A DNA stretch of 64,000 bases from Trifolium pratense. Taxonomy: Eukaryota > Streptophyta > Magnoliopsida > Fabales > Fabaceae. How positions within the stretch are numbered: position 1 is the stretch's first letter; each line of letters begins with the position of its first letter. The position numbers were made by a program, and so were the translations under genes. The stretch lies in contig NC_060065.1 in assembly GCF_020283565.1 (NCBI RefSeq), positions 32,104,409 through 32,168,408 on the forward strand. The letters run 5' to 3'. This document shows positions 32,717 through 45,027 of this stretch, piece after piece. A model generated the notes under the pieces. The model was not told the origin of the DNA. It made no database searches and saw only the letters and a list, made by a program, of their open reading frames with translations.

Positions 32717-35290
32717 TCATTGATCAAATCAGTTTCAATTCATAAAGTTTGTGACAGTTTATCAAATACTATGTTGTATGGAAATTTTTATGTTAGAATA
32801 AATATGTATGTGATGTATCTTAATTGTGCAAACAATAAAATGATGATTAAATACTTACATGAAACATGAAACATGTAGTTATGAATATGATACTAGATTG
32901 TTAAGGGAAAATTTTAACTTTGAAATATAATATTTGTATATTATGGAATGTTTTATGAGTAAGATAATCATTGTGACCATATTCTATGCAGCATTGATCA
33001 TGTCCTAATCCTATAATCAAACATGCATCTCATGTTCTGCTGCTACTTTATTTAATTGCAGCTGTTTCATTGGGTAAACTTCAATGTGATATCACAGACA
33101 CCATGAGTTCAATTTTTCTACGTTTTCCAAATTCTCTTATCAGTTTTGATTTAATTTAAAATGACTAAAATTAAAATTATACAAAAAAAAAAAAGGAAAT
33201 GATACCTTGCACTCACAAACATCATATACTTTCATTGGAGAATGTTAACATATACATGAAGGGGGGATTGAATTTTCTCCCATGTTTTCTCAATTGTTCA
33301 AATCTCACCCTTCAATCTCATTTGTTGCAAATTTTATTTATCTCCTTCATAATGAACGGTGAGGATTTCGATGGAATCAACAATCATGTGATATGAGATG
33401 ATCGATTCACGCCCTAAGGGTACATACGAATAGAGCTGTTAGATGGGCTGGTCCGACCCAGTGGGCCAAATTATATAAATGGACCAGACTGACCCGACCC
33501 AATTATTATTGGGCTATGTATTAGCGAATCCACCCCGACCCATATGGACTATGTGGACTAATGGGACAGCCTGACCCAATTTTTTTTTTCTTTCCATTTA
33601 TTCAAAATTATTATGTTTTAATTAATATTTATTTTACTTTATAATTTTATAATTTAGGACAGAAGCAATATTCGTCTAAAATAATTAAGACCGACAGAGT
33701 AAAATACATATAGTATCAACTTTGCCTCAAACATGATTATCTCGTGGAGTAAATATGTGGAAAAAGGAAAATAAAAATATAGAGCTTCAAACAAAAAATG
33801 GAATGGGGCAAGTATCATGTTTTCTGTCTTAAAATTGTTTGCTAATGTTATAATAAAACAACTGTGACATATCATTATGAAGTGACAAATCAATCTTAAC
33901 TAGTTATTCTTAATTCATGTATGAATTGGAAATAGTTTAGTTGGTGGCTCTATATAGGGCTTTAATTAGGGACCCCCATTATTTGCTGTCCAATTCATTT
34001 TTTTCATTTTTTTCTTTTGATGTAACATACATTTGATAGCTTAATACTAATACATTTTTTGGGTTGGAAACGTGGCAGATTACAAAGGTTAGAGGGTACC
34101 ATTATTTAATGCATTACTTTAGGTACATAATTTTTAAGTTCTAAAATCCAAAATTTTAATCAATTGTAGGACCTACCCATGTTTGATTGTCAAAATGATA
34201 GTATGTATGTCTCTTGCAGCCTCCTTAGTCCTTAAGCTGACCCTGACCAGTGACCACCTCTAAAGTTAGAGTCTATATCTTTAATTAATTTGAGGTTTAA
34301 ATACATTAATTTTTTAATTTAATTTATGACATTGGAATTTTATATACTCAAAATTATAGTAATAAAATTGTTCCTTTATATCAACATAGTTGAGTCTCAT
34401 AGAAATGACTAAAATCTCACATGATAAATTAATGTTTGAATACCGGTTGAAATAAGTATGTACATTTAGTATACGATGATATTTTTTTTTTAAAAAAAAT
34501 ACTTGGTATCCGGCCCTATGACCGACTAATCTAAAGGGACCAATCCCACCGCCCACTTGCGGGGACCCCATTTAAAGTTAGAGTTTTTTTTTCTCTGTAG
34601 TGCCCACCGAAATTGACACCAGGGGGAATCGAATCTGAGATATTGAGAGAAGCATACTCCAAGGACCAAAGTATCCGATAATACTTTGAATATAATTTGT
34701 CCTCCTATAAAACAAAAAGAAATTTGAATAATTTCCACTCTTATAACACCTGCACATTCTTTTGTTTTCCTTTTCATAACCCAAAATCTGGCCAATTGAT
34801 GTTGGCATAAAAGTTGGTGTATAGGATTAAATAATCCTTAGCCTTTTTGTATGAGAAAATATATATTTGCACAAAATCCGGATTAAGAATGAGATTGTTT
34901 ATTATGCTGCAGTTTACATTGAGCACTGTGTAATCAACTTGTAAATTCATATATACATAGAAAAGACACACCAACAATGTATTTCCAAGATATCAAATAA
35001 AAAAACTCTACTTATTTAGTCTAAAGTAGAAAACATAGTTCCAACACAAAATTGTTTATTCTCAAGTCTTCAAGACATGTTCATCATTGAATCTTATTAC
35101 AAAATTTATATCAGGTAATAAAGATGAGCCTAAGTGCAATGCTTGATTGTATTTTTTATGCATATAGTTGAAAAGTAAAAAGTCTTAATGTCTTAAGTTC
35201 CATGCTGGATTTTGCTTTCATCTTAAAAGTATCTTGTTTCATGTTCATACCATTAAGCTTATAAGTATTCTGCTTTATAGTTTTCATCCT
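32717..35290. other. Gene-free interval with transposon remnants
   Basis: The first about 150 bp is likely the protease 3' UTR. 33431-33580 has GTTAGATGGGCTGGTCCGAC and several CTGACCC/GACCCA words, resembling one end of a hAT-type element. 34495-34700 contains CCGGCCCTATGACCGACTAA and a B-box-like GAATCGAATCTGAGA, resembling a dispersed legume repeat. No exon is seen. Confidence 0.4.
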
Positions 35291-35737
35291 AGTTCTGTAT
35301 CTTTTGCAGATAAGGGCTTGAAGTTTGGCATCAACTACTTGTAAGTATTTAATCCTCTAGACTCGTGAATTTGTTTATTTTCTGCTTAAAAGTGAGTTAC
35401 ATGTAAACTGATTTATATTTGAATACATTTGTGTAAAAAGTAGATTGAACAATAAGTTTGAGTTTAAAAATCCATCGTAGTGGCAAACTCTCCAGATTAT
35501 AGCTCCAATAAGTTAGAATCAATTATACTCGAGAACAGCTAAACACGTCAAAAGAACTAGTTTCCCTTGATTCCAATGAACTTTTTCAAAAGAATTTTGT
35601 TTCCCTTGATCCTATGTTTTTTTACATTAGTCATATCTCGTGTCCGTGTCTGAGTCCGGACTTTATACACTGCTAGCCTTGTTTATATTTCCTTTCACCC
35701 TTGTGATCAGGTGTGAAGTGTTCCATAGATACTTACC

Positions 35738-36665
35738 ATGGGATGCATTTCATCAAAACTTATTATAGCAAGATCAATCAGTTACCATGAAGAGAGAAAT
35801 CAAAGATCAAAAGCTAATAGTATTCCTTTGCTTGAAGAATTAATCATTTCAACTAGTGGTAGTGACCAATATCTTGCTGCTCTTGTCTGCACAGCAAATA
35901 AGCTATCCAATAAATTGCATTCTAAGAGCTTAAGTTCTAACACAACTTCAAAACTAGCTATTGAGCCTGAAAGTTCTGAAGTTATTGATGAAAATTTGGA
36001 ACATTCGACAATATTAGAAGCGAAACTATTTGAGAGTGATCAGAAGAACAGGTCCAAAAGTTGGCATTTTCCTGAGCATATTGCATACTCTCTTAGTCAA
36101 GAGAGTTCATCTTCTTCTGAAGATAAAGATGATTTGAGATCCAAGAGTGATTTAGGTAGTAGAAGTTTTCACACAGTTGAGGAATATGATGATATTGTTA
36201 ACAGAATTTGGTTAAGCAAGTCACAAATAGTTCAGCGAAGTGATTATAATGATGATGACAACGACGATGACTCAGCAATGATGACGACGATGACTCAGGT
36301 ATCTGAATTTTACTATATTTTTAAATTGTGGAAACGAGAAATTATTATTAATTAAAGTGACACTGATAATAGAGGATTTGAACTCAGTCCCTTAAGGTTA
36401 CAAAGGTCAAACTTTTACCACTAAGTTGACACCAATGTTGTTAAATAGCTGCTATAGCGCTATTGCATAGTGGAATTAGAACAAATCACTATTGTTCCGT
36501 GATGGCTTATTTGGTACAAAGTTTTGTGAAAATGCGACTATAGTAGAGTGGTGCTATACCACTGTTGTATAGTACAATTTGAATAAAGTGTTATTTTATG
36601 CGATCCGCAATTGACAACATTGGCTAACACATGATGGACAGGTATCTGAATGTACATCTAACTAG
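35738..36665 (+). CDS. Unknown small acylated protein (MGCISSK N-terminus), 3' end altered by transposons
   Basis: ATG 35738 in good context (ACCATGGG). The start MGCISSK carries the N-myristoylation Gly2 and a palmitoylation-type Cys3, so membrane anchoring is likely. The rest is Ser/Glu/Asp-rich with a DDDNDDD run and no domain I recognise. Exon 1 is 35738-36298. The segment 36299-36641 can be removed as a GT-AG intron (CAG|GTATCT ... CTAAC ... ACAG|GTATCT), after which seven codons lead to TAG 36663-36665: 194 aa. Read through without splicing, the frame ends at 36355 (205 aa). The intron coincides with a transposon insertion and the TAG with a Helitron terminus, so the ancestral end is lost. 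Leader exons upstream are plausible: GATCAG|GTGTG at 35710 and CTACTT|GTAAGT near 35340. Confidence 0.6.
36309..36638. mobile_element. Composite insertion (SINE fragment plus MITE) flanked by a 13-bp duplication
   Basis: CAGGTATCTGAAT occurs at 36296-36308 and again at 36639-36651, bounding 330 bp. The left part holds, in minus sense, a B-box-like GGTTTGAACC-type segment (GATTTGAACTCAGTCC near 36373). 36432-36623 is a MITE-like unit with ends CCAATGTTGTTAA and TTGACAACATTGG. A 13-bp duplication suits LINE-mobilised SINEs, with the MITE perhaps inserted later. Confidence 0.65.
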
Positions 36666-36690
36666 TTAGGAACCCGTGCAACGCACGGGC
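36662..36690 (-). mobile_element. Helitron 3' terminus, minus orientation
   Basis: On the minus strand: hairpin CCCGTGCGTTGCACGGG, then TTCCTAA, then CTAG with T following, preceded on the plus strand by A. This is the classic Helitron end inserted between A and T. The body extends to the right; its 5' TC end was not located. The plus-strand TAG of the CTAG is used as a stop by the upstream gene. Confidence 0.75.
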
Positions 36691-37700
36691 GAGGGCAATT
36701 GTATTATCTCATTAAATATAATACTTAGACAATTGATTGCTAACATAACACAACCATATAATAAAGACGTATAATAATATAATTGTTGTTATAGTTAAAA
36801 CCTAAACCAACAAACAAACAATAACTTAAGAGTATCTAAGTGATAATAAATGTAGATAGAGTTCGAACTGAAAAACATAATAAACTACAACACATCAAAC
36901 ATAATTATACTTATATGATTTATTTATATATAATATCAATAGTATATACTATAGCCTCCCGTGTTATAAGAACTGAACAATAAAGAATGATAAAAAATGG
37001 CACAGAATCGAGAAATAAATTACTTAATTATAGGATTTATTTATATATAATATCAATAGTATATATTATAGTCTACCGTGTTAGAAAAATTGAACAATAA
37101 ATATTAAATAGTGACAAAAATTGAACAAACTATATTATAGCCTCCTGTGTTATAAGAATTGAACAATAAAGAGTGACAAAATTTTTAACTATTAACTATA
37201 CAATAAAAATGACACGGAATAGAAGAACAAATTACTTGATTATATGATTTATTTATATATAATATCAATAGTCTATACTATAGTCTCCCGTGTTATAAGA
37301 GTTGAACAATAAAGAGTGACAAAAATTCAACAATAGTCTATACTATAATTTCCCGTGTTATAAGAATTGAACAATAAAAAATGACAAAAAATTTAACTAT
37401 TAACTATAGAATATGACATATGAATTTAAAGAGAAGATATATCCTATTTGAAATATCACATAAGCCACCACATAAAAAACTTCTTTATAGTTATAATAAG
37501 CAATTATTATGCTCTTTGTCATATAGTTATAATAACTTCTTTATCTTCTTCTCTAGCTCCTCTAATGCAAAAGATTATAACTTCCCTTAGCAGATTACAT
37601 CATGGTACCATTTTGATGCCTTGTACGAAGAAATTAAATCTTAAAAATGTTCACAAATGGTTAATCATCAGATCAGACATGATAATAAGAAAATAAATCA
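36691..37700. repeat. Degenerate internal repeats of the Helitron body
   Basis: The block TTTATTTATATATAATATCAA occurs at about 36919, 37029 and 37246, and TATAG(C/T)CTCCCGTGTTATAAG at about 36951, 37138 and 37278, with further decayed copies. These look like iterated internal units of a non-autonomous Helitron. No coding. Confidence 0.55.
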
Positions 37701-40700
37701 GCAGGGAAAATGACAAAACCAATTTGGAACCATCAACCAATTTGATTGATATCGTTATAGTAAATGAGAAATCCAATAAGGAAATAAAAACTACCAAGAA
37801 CAGGATGTATTTTCAACATACAGCCAATATCAAGATATTCAGATACTACAACTACTGTATATGTGTAATAACCAATACCTTAGCAACGAATCATTAAAAA
37901 ATTAGGGACAAAAATCAGAAAAGAAAGTGATTTATTCTTCATATTCTAGACAATTTAGAGTTTACACTACAATTCAAACAATAGTTCTTAACTTACATTC
38001 CTAATTGAAATAGATTCATTAATTTAATAATCCCTATGTTATACAACAAACAAATAATACACACTATAAAACTATATATAGTCCTCAAAATGATCTCATT
38101 GTTCTGTAACAATTTGTGTTGGTGTTATCTCCCTTTCTAACCTCCCTTCATCTTACCTCTTTCCTGCAACCATTCCACACCCATGTCAATAGTTGATGAC
38201 AAAATTATAACAGAAGACAATGAGATTAGAATCAGTTAACCTACATAAGCAATTAGCTTCCCATGTGGGAAAAAAGAGCAGAAAAACAGGTATTGGAATG
38301 AACAACTTTGGTCAATCAACCTACACCATGTTTATACTACATTTTGTTTGGAGGACTCTAGTAGATTTGAACCAATAAGTCATTGTGTATCCATTTTTCA
38401 AGTTTCCGTTCTAATCCAGTGTGCATTTTCATAAAGGTGTTGTGCACACTCTGATGAAGAGCATACATAATTAGTCATGAAAGATTCTAAACAGGGCAAT
38501 TTGTGAAGGGATACATAATTAGTCTAGTATATCCTTCAAAACTTGATAAAAAATCTGACAGTAAAGACATGACATATTGATCCATATCATAATTAGTTAA
38601 GGATGACACTTCAATAGTAAAGACCAATATAGTTAGCAATTAACAGTGATTAATAATAAATCACCTTAAATTCCTCTGCAAAGAGGAACCGAAATTTCGA
38701 GTTTTATGTAAATCAAATTCAAACCAGTTTCATGTAACAAAAAGAAACCTACATGTAAGCCAAAAGTTTGGCCTTGTGTGAAAGTTATAGGCCTTAAGAT
38801 TAACCAATTCCAAAGGTTAAACATTATATCTCTTTGACTATTTCTCACTTTATTTCATCCCTACTACTTCAGCATGCTAAATTAATAAAAACAAATCAAT
38901 AAGAGGCAAAATATTATCCCATGTGGAACCAAAGTGATTACTAACCTTTAGAGCTTGTACTTCTTAAATTGTTTTGCTTATGCATGCATCTCCAGAGCTA
39001 TTATTACCCCATGTGGAGGAAGAATATCCTCTGTCGAAAAACAACCAGTAGAAAATAAAGTGAATATCAGTGACAATAATAAAAGAAAGAAAGTAAATGA
39101 CCTCACAATGATTGTCACCATTTAATCATAACCTTCTACTTCCAATTCTTCATTGAAACTTGACAGGACCAATTACATTATGCACTCATAGTTTGAGTTA
39201 TGCGCCCTTCATCCTCTTCAATTAATCTCCCCTTCAACTATTTATGATGGCAATATTAAAATTCCATGACAGAAACCATTCAAATGTTAATCTCCATTGT
39301 AAAAGTCATGACAGTAGCCCTCCGAGACAACATGTGACAAAAGTAATTCATCTTGTAGTTTGTTCCTATTGGAGCATAACAGAACAAATATATTATAAAA
39401 AGCAAGAAAATCATATTATAAAAAATTCTAATTCAACATATAAAAAACAATATAGCATTTCAATCAATGAGTTTTCTTGAACCATGTGAATTCAAATGTT
39501 CATCTTTGTGACTGTTTGAGGTTAACATAAACTGACAAAGCCAAAAAAAGTTCAACTTAACTAAATGTGACCATTCAAACTCCATCATCTCTCACTTCTG
39601 CAGTTGTAGCTGATATTTGTAGCAGCGGTGTAGCAAAACCTTTTTCCAAACCAAAAGTCTCTTCTCAAGTAAAATGAAAAACCTTGAATTAATTTCGGTT
39701 AGTAGAACCTGTAAAAGGAACCGTAATCAAGTTTATGAAAGACATGGTTCAAATCTTATTATAAGATACACTGGTGCAAATCATTCCATATATATAAATC
39801 ATTTTAACTGACAAAGTACTCTCAATAATAAATCATGTTATGATCACTCAAGGCATGAAATTAAACCACAACCTCCAAAATAGAGCTGATGCATATTAGT
39901 TCCTTTTCAATAAGGTGCTATATATCAACAAAGACTAATTTTGAAATTATCAACTCATGTGTTTATGGTTAAAAAATAATAGGAAGGTTTGTTCATGCAA
40001 ATGAAGCACTAACTAAAATTTCCTACTAATAAGGCATATCTAATAGATTAAATCAAACTAACAGTCATTATTCCTAATTAATGGCTGATGTCTATCCACA
40101 TGTGGCAAAGGGAAAGAAACCAAACCTCTTCATTATTGTGTGGCTGCAAAAAAAAAATCAGAATATTTTTAACCTGATTGCAATTAAAAAATAAATAAAA
40201 GACTAATAATGTCATGTAATTATAGGTATATAGAAAAGACTGCAGGTTTTCCAAACAGTTGTCAGCAATCAAAATCAACAAAATAGATTCAAAATCAAGC
40301 AAAATCAATTTACCATCCAACAAAGTAAAGAAAGATCATAGATTCAAACATTGAGAATGAGCAACATATTCAAGAAAGTTCATCAATCTTCTTGGATTTC
40401 TGTAAACTTGATGGCTGGTGCATAAAACTTGTGGCCAAACAAAACCGGATATTAACATTTTTATTAAAAAAAGCCAGTAAAGCATACATTGAAATCAATA
40501 GAATCAGTATCAATTAATATTGTAACACAGTAATATGAGGTTAGCCTAATTAAGTGAGATTGAATCATTACTCCATTTACCTGTGACATGAAATTCATGC
40601 TCTAATCTTCTTGGAAATTATATTGACTTTCTCAACTTCCTTGTTGTAACTATTACATAGAAATCCAAAAACCTACTTCATCCAAAAACCAATTGATAGA

Positions 40701-41500
40701 ATAAATTAAATTAGTTGTTAATTTGAAATCAAAATTTAAAAGCAGTTGCTATCAATATGAGTAACTTGAGAAATATTAGGAACTCAAGTTTTCCAACAAT
40801 GCAAACTTATATACCAAAACAAACAAAAAACAAATCAATTAATAAAGTTCAACTTAGTTGCACTAAACAAAAAAATAAAATAAAGGAACACAATAAAGAA
40901 TAAATTTACCAAGAGATTTGCAAAGATTAAGTGGTGGATGTGAATGCTTACAAAGTCCAGTTCAATTGTACTGATATAGATGTCAACATATGAATCATCC
41001 TGTTTCAATAAAATAGAGAACAATCAATTGAAACAAATTTCAATAGCAGCGAACAATCAATCATTAAGCAGAGGAGTGAAACAAACAAAAAATGAAAAAC
41101 ATAAATAAATAAATAAAGCTGCAGAAAGTTTAAAACTTACTCGAGAACAACTTCATGGCCACTCATAGGTTCTTTTTTTCAAAAAACACCTAAAAACATA
41201 CACAAAAGATCTATTTATGTCAATCTAAATGAACAAACAAAAACCAAAATATTTTATATCACAGTGTTACCTTTATGAGTATAACCAAAATCTTCTTCAG
41301 TTCTTCCATAAGTAGCTTTATTTCCTCCAAATTCTTGAATCTCGGTCATCTTCTTCCTCCTACCATAGGTTTTGGTGTTTTTAGAAATGGAATTGGAAGG
41401 AAATTTCGATAGATAGATAGATAGATAGTGAGAGATAGAGTGACAGAGTGTGTGGAAGATGAAACTAAAGGAGAATTTGAAATTTGAAACCAAAGAGAGA
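37701..41500 (-). other. Possible spliced transcription unit of unknown function (minus strand)
   Basis: The plus strand is strongly A-rich here, i.e. T-rich on the minus strand as in plant introns, with islands bounded by plausible splice sites. Read on the minus strand: a leader from about 41490 with (ATCT)n and a short frame MTEIQEFGGNKATYGRTEED... (ATG about 41349, donor AAAG|GTAACA near 41272); an island between TTTTTAG and CTCGA|GTAAGT (about 41190-41145); one after AAACAG, GATGATTCATATG... (about 41002); one ending GTCACAG|GTAAAT (about 40580); and one after TTTGCAG, CCACACAATAATGAAG (about 40143). I could not join them into one long frame, so this could be a non-coding RNA, a decayed gene, or chance. 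37701-38100 shows nothing. Confidence 0.25.
41408..41428. repeat. (TAGA)n microsatellite
   Basis: About five copies of GATA/TAGA in the presumed leader of the minus-strand unit. Confidence 0.85.
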
Positions 41501-41925
41501 GGAACGTGATGTTGCTTTCATTGTCTGAACTCTCTGAAACGTGCAGTGCTGTTCAGGGGATTTGCATAAATGGAGCTAGGTTTTGCTGTGTACAACGCGT
41601 GGAGGGAGAAAGGTTATGCGAGAAGAAGTAATTTTTGCCAGATAGCGATTTGTTTTTTCTCTTTTGTTTGGGTTTGTTGGACTGGACCGAATAGGATGGA
41701 CTGGTGTTTTTTGGCCCAGCAAGAAATGAGATGAAAGGGAGGGAAAAGAAATTCAAAATGATGGCCAGAAGAAGCAAAGTTTTTGTCATTTTGTCCAGCT
41801 AAGATTTCTTCTGCTGCATTGTGTGATTGACACATGGCAAAACTTACCCTAAAGCTGTGTTGAATGTGTGTAGTTAGAATGATGCTACTCATCATACTCA
41901 GAATAAAGATTCTACCATCAAGAAA

Positions 41926-42327
41926 ATGCAACCATTATGCTTAAACAAGAATGAGAAAGTGATTCAAAGTCATAAAACAAAAGTTCTTGAGAAGGGAAAT
42001 AAGAGAAAGGATATAGCAAAGAGACTAGAATCCCTTATAATTCCATCCAATGTTGAATCTCCTGCAATTGCTACTCTTAGAAAATGGCTTCCTGCAGATG
42101 GAATATACTCTCCTAGTTCCTACGTCACACCAAAATTTGGAAGCTATTCATCAACAAACATTAGAAATGAAAATGAAGATGAAGCAAGTGAAGATTCAAT
42201 ATTTAGTCAAGAGTTAGTATCTGCTTTTGAACAGTGTATGCAAAAGCTTGAAGCAGAAGAAGAAAATATTCTTAAACAAATTTTAGAGAATGTGGAAGAA
42301 GAAATTGATGAAGGAATGAAGAATTAA
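41926..42327 (+). CDS. Unknown small protein (133 aa), copy A of a local duplication
   Basis: Single open frame from ATG 41926 to TAA 42325-42327. It has no domain I recognise. Visible: a basic N-terminal segment (LEKGNKRKDIAKRLESL), a Pro/Ser/Tyr-rich middle (LRKWLPADGIYSPSSY, KFGSYSSTNIRNENE) and an acidic C-terminal helix (QKLEAEEENILKQILENVEEEIDEG). A second copy at 46722-47086 retains most of these residues, which suggests that the frame is or was coding. A promoter-like module begins 66 bp downstream. The start codon is inferred from the first ATG; an upstream exon is possible. Confidence 0.6.
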   Translation: MQPLCLNKNEKVIQSHKTKVLEKGNKRKDIAKRLESLIIPSNVESPAIATLRKWLPADGIYSPSSYVTPKFGSYSSTNIRNENEDEASEDSIFSQELVSAFEQCMQKLEAEEENILKQILENVEEEIDEGMKN

Positions 42328-42393
42328 GAACACTCACTACTACATGGAATGTAGTGACTCTAGTTTGAGCTTTGAAACCAACCTATTACTAAA

Positions 42394-42445
42394 GTCCCAC
42401 ATCGGGAATTTATAAACAATAGAGAGGTGGGTTCATCTATAAATA
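42394..42445 (+). promoter_or_regulatory. snRNA-type promoter module, copy A (USE-33 bp-TATA)
   Basis: GTCCCACATCG (42394-42404) matches the plant snRNA upstream sequence element RTCCCACATCG exactly. TATAAATA begins at 42438, leaving 33 bp between, the spacing reported for Pol II-type plant snRNA genes. A start would fall near 42470. The sequence there is not a snRNA I recognise. Confidence 0.45.
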
Positions 42446-42581
42446 TCAGCGGTGGTGTTGCAATTGTTTTTTAAGCATAAAAGTTATTTCAATTTCAATT
42501 TTGCTTGGGTTTCAGTGGAAATTTAAATTATCTTTAAAATATTTTGTTTTCGATATTCTTTATAATTTTCATTGAAAATAT

Positions 42582-43186
42582 GGCTTAGATGCAATTTTGG
42601 CCACTTAAGTTTCATAATTGCTTAATTTTGTCCCTTCATATTTTAATTGCTTGATTTTAACCTTGTTTCACAATTGTTTGATTTTAACCTTTCAAGTTTT
42701 AATTGCTCGATTTTGGCCTCTTAAGTTTACCTCTTTTTACATTTGCTAGCCTCCCGTTGAATTATAAAATATTTTTTTTATTATATGTAGTTTGTAAAAT
42801 AATTTTGTTATATAAAAAACTAAAAAAACATTTTATGAATTATTTTTTAAAAACTTTGTAAAATTTTTTTTAAATAAAAAATAATTATTAAACTTTTTAT
42901 TAAAAACAGTTTTTAATATATTTTTATAAAAGCAAATATTATTATATTTTAATTTTTTAATTTATTTTAAAATGTCACATAAGCAATTTATAGTCAAAAA
43001 AAGTCAATGTGGGGCTAGCAAATGCAAAATGGGGTAAACTTGGGGAACCAAAATCGAGCAATTGAAACTTGGAGGGCTAAAATCAAGCAATTGTGAAACT
43101 TAGAAGGTTAAAATCAAGTAATTGAAATATGGGAGGCCAAAATCAAGTAATTGTGAAACTTAGGGGACCAAAACTGCATTTAAGCC
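42582..43186. mobile_element. Long-inverted-repeat element (Mutator-like MITE)
   Basis: About 605 bp. Ends GGCTTAGATGCAATTTTGG and CCAAAACTGCATTTAAGCC are inverted, and the similarity continues through repeated units (ATTGCTTGATTTTAACC on the left, AAAATCAAGCAATTG on the right) for about 170 bp per arm, so it would form a long hairpin. The centre (42770-42975) is a T- then A-rich loop. It resembles 30613-30946 in its ends. The target duplication is not evident. Confidence 0.7.
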
Positions 43187-44572
43187 AAAACTCTTCCATT
43201 TTTATTTGACTCAAAGAGGCGTTTTTTTTGTTGTTGGTATTTTTGGTATTTCAAAGACGCGCGAGTCCAGATCCTCTCCATTTCGGCAATTAATGGCAAT
43301 CTCCTTTTCTTTTCATAACCAGTTGGCACATGGAAAAATGAAAATGAATGGCTCAGATTTAATAATCAATTATTTTAAAAATTAAAAATAAAAAAAACCC
43401 TATTCTCTTCTTCTTCTCACGATGGATTCTACCATATTCTCTTCTTCTCACTTCTCACGATGGTCACCGGAAAACATGGCTCCCTTCTACTTCGCGACGC
43501 TCACCAGAGAAGGCTGCTACCCAATATTGCATCTATTTCAACTTTCGTCGTTGTTGTAAAACCGCACGACGGTGTTTTAATTCCTAACCTCGACGGCAGA
43601 AGCTCGGTGATATTGATTAATAGCTGACGGTGGCCGAACAGATTTTACAACGATGGAATGAATATGAGACAGAGCTTGTAATTTCTCCCTTGTTCTTGCC
43701 TCTCTTGTTCTTCCCCCCTCTCAGTTTTTCTCTATTTTGCACATGTGGGTTGATACAAATTTGTATGTGACATTGATCATTGTAACAGAGGATTCAGATG
43801 ATTTTGGATGAATTCATGTCTTTGATGTAACAAGTGAAAGCAAGAGAAGTAGACAAAGCAAGTATTACTAAAGTCATACAAGAAACATAGAGAAAGAATT
43901 GACACAAGTTGTATTAAATTGTAATATTTACTACTGAAACATAGAGGCTGGATATGTTGCACATAAGTCATACAAGAAATACAGAGAAAGAATTGACACA
44001 AGAAGTGTCTTGCTATTTGGTTTGCAAACTTTGTCTAAGCTATAGTAGTTTGGCTTGTTTTTGCCTATAGTAGTTTGAATTGTAATATTTACTACTGAAG
44101 TGTCTTGCTATTTTTTCTTTAAGGCTAGTTTGGAATATTATAGCACAATGCTTATACTACTGCTGCTACATGTGTTGTAATATAATGAAGTATAATGCTA
44201 TTCAAATAATTTGTTAACCAATTTGAGGTTTTCTGATGCATATACACTTTAACTGTGTTGTAAAAGATACATATAAACTTGGCATACAATAATGTTGCAA
44301 AAAAAATTTCAACATATAAATTCAATAATTTTGGCATGATAAAATGGACTTCAAATCAGTACTTTAAACCAGCAAATGTTTTACATCAGTAAATGGCTCA
44401 CATCAGTACTTGCTCAATCTAGTAACTTTGACAAAAGCTTGTAATACATTACATGTCCTTCAAAAAAAGAATGACAAAAGTCCTACAAAACATTATAATT
44501 CAAAATAAACATTGCAAGTCCCCTAAGATCCTCATCTTCTTTGTTGAATTCTATCTTCAGATTCACTTAAAT

Positions 44573-44836
44573 TCAGATGTAAAAAAGCTGATATGCAGTT
44601 CCATGTTGACTTGCAGCCTCATGCTGATATGCAGTTCCATGTTGACTTGCAGCCTCATGCTGATATGCAGTCCCATGTTGACTCGCAGCCCCGAGCTGAT
44701 ACGCAGTTCCATGCTGATATGCAGTCTCATGTTGACTTGCAGCCTCATGCTGATATGCAGTCACATGTTGACTTGCATTCCCAATGAGGTGATCTTGAGA
44801 TGGAGAGATTGAACTGCAGTCCAATGCCAATGGTTG
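44573..44836 (-). CDS. 3' exon of the MULE transposase gene, with 12-residue tandem repeats
   Basis: On the minus strand, after an acceptor TTTGCAG (44843-44837), a phase-0 exon encodes QPLALDCSSISPSQDHLIGN followed by about five imperfect copies of SQHGTAYQHEAA. It can be joined in frame to the Lys-rich tail ending at donor ATG|GTAATT (exon end 44934). Variable repeats at the C-terminus are unlikely to be catalytic. Confidence 0.5.
   Translation of the reverse strand, partial: QPLALDCSSISPSQDHLIGNASQHVTAYQHEAASQHETAYQHGTAYQLGAASQHGTAYQHEAASQHGTAYQHEAASQHGTAYQLFYI
44596..44773. repeat. 36-bp minisatellite within the MULE 3' exon
   Basis: About five units built from TTCCATGTTGACTTGCAGCC and TCATGCTGATATGCAG. 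The unit length is a multiple of three and all units stay in the minus-strand reading frame. Not a CRISPR array: no unique spacers, plant context. Confidence 0.85.
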
Positions 44837-45027
44837 CTGCAAATTAAATATATGTATATCGTCAATACATATAAGAATTAATGTTTACTACATAGTTATT
44901 GTAAATATGAGAAACTAGTAACAAGTAAATTACCATTTTATTTGCAGGCTTTCTCATTTTCTGTGATTGGTTTCCCTTTCTCTTTCTTGCCAGTCTTTCA
45001 ACCCAAGATTTGGGTCTCTTTTTTGAC

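Noticed and set aside
38130..38200. Possible miR482/2118-like sequence (CCATTCCACACCCATG)
   Set aside because: Only loosely similar, and no complementary arm was found within about 200 bp.
41614..41931. 105-codon minus-strand open frame upstream of gene copy A
   Set aside because: No family signal, no conserved counterpart at copy B, and it overlaps the presumed promoter between two divergent units.
44596..44773. Regular short repeats that could suggest a CRISPR-like array
   Set aside because: There are no unique spacers, the unit is 36 bp with continuous reading frame, and the DNA is from a plant nucleus. It is a coding minisatellite.
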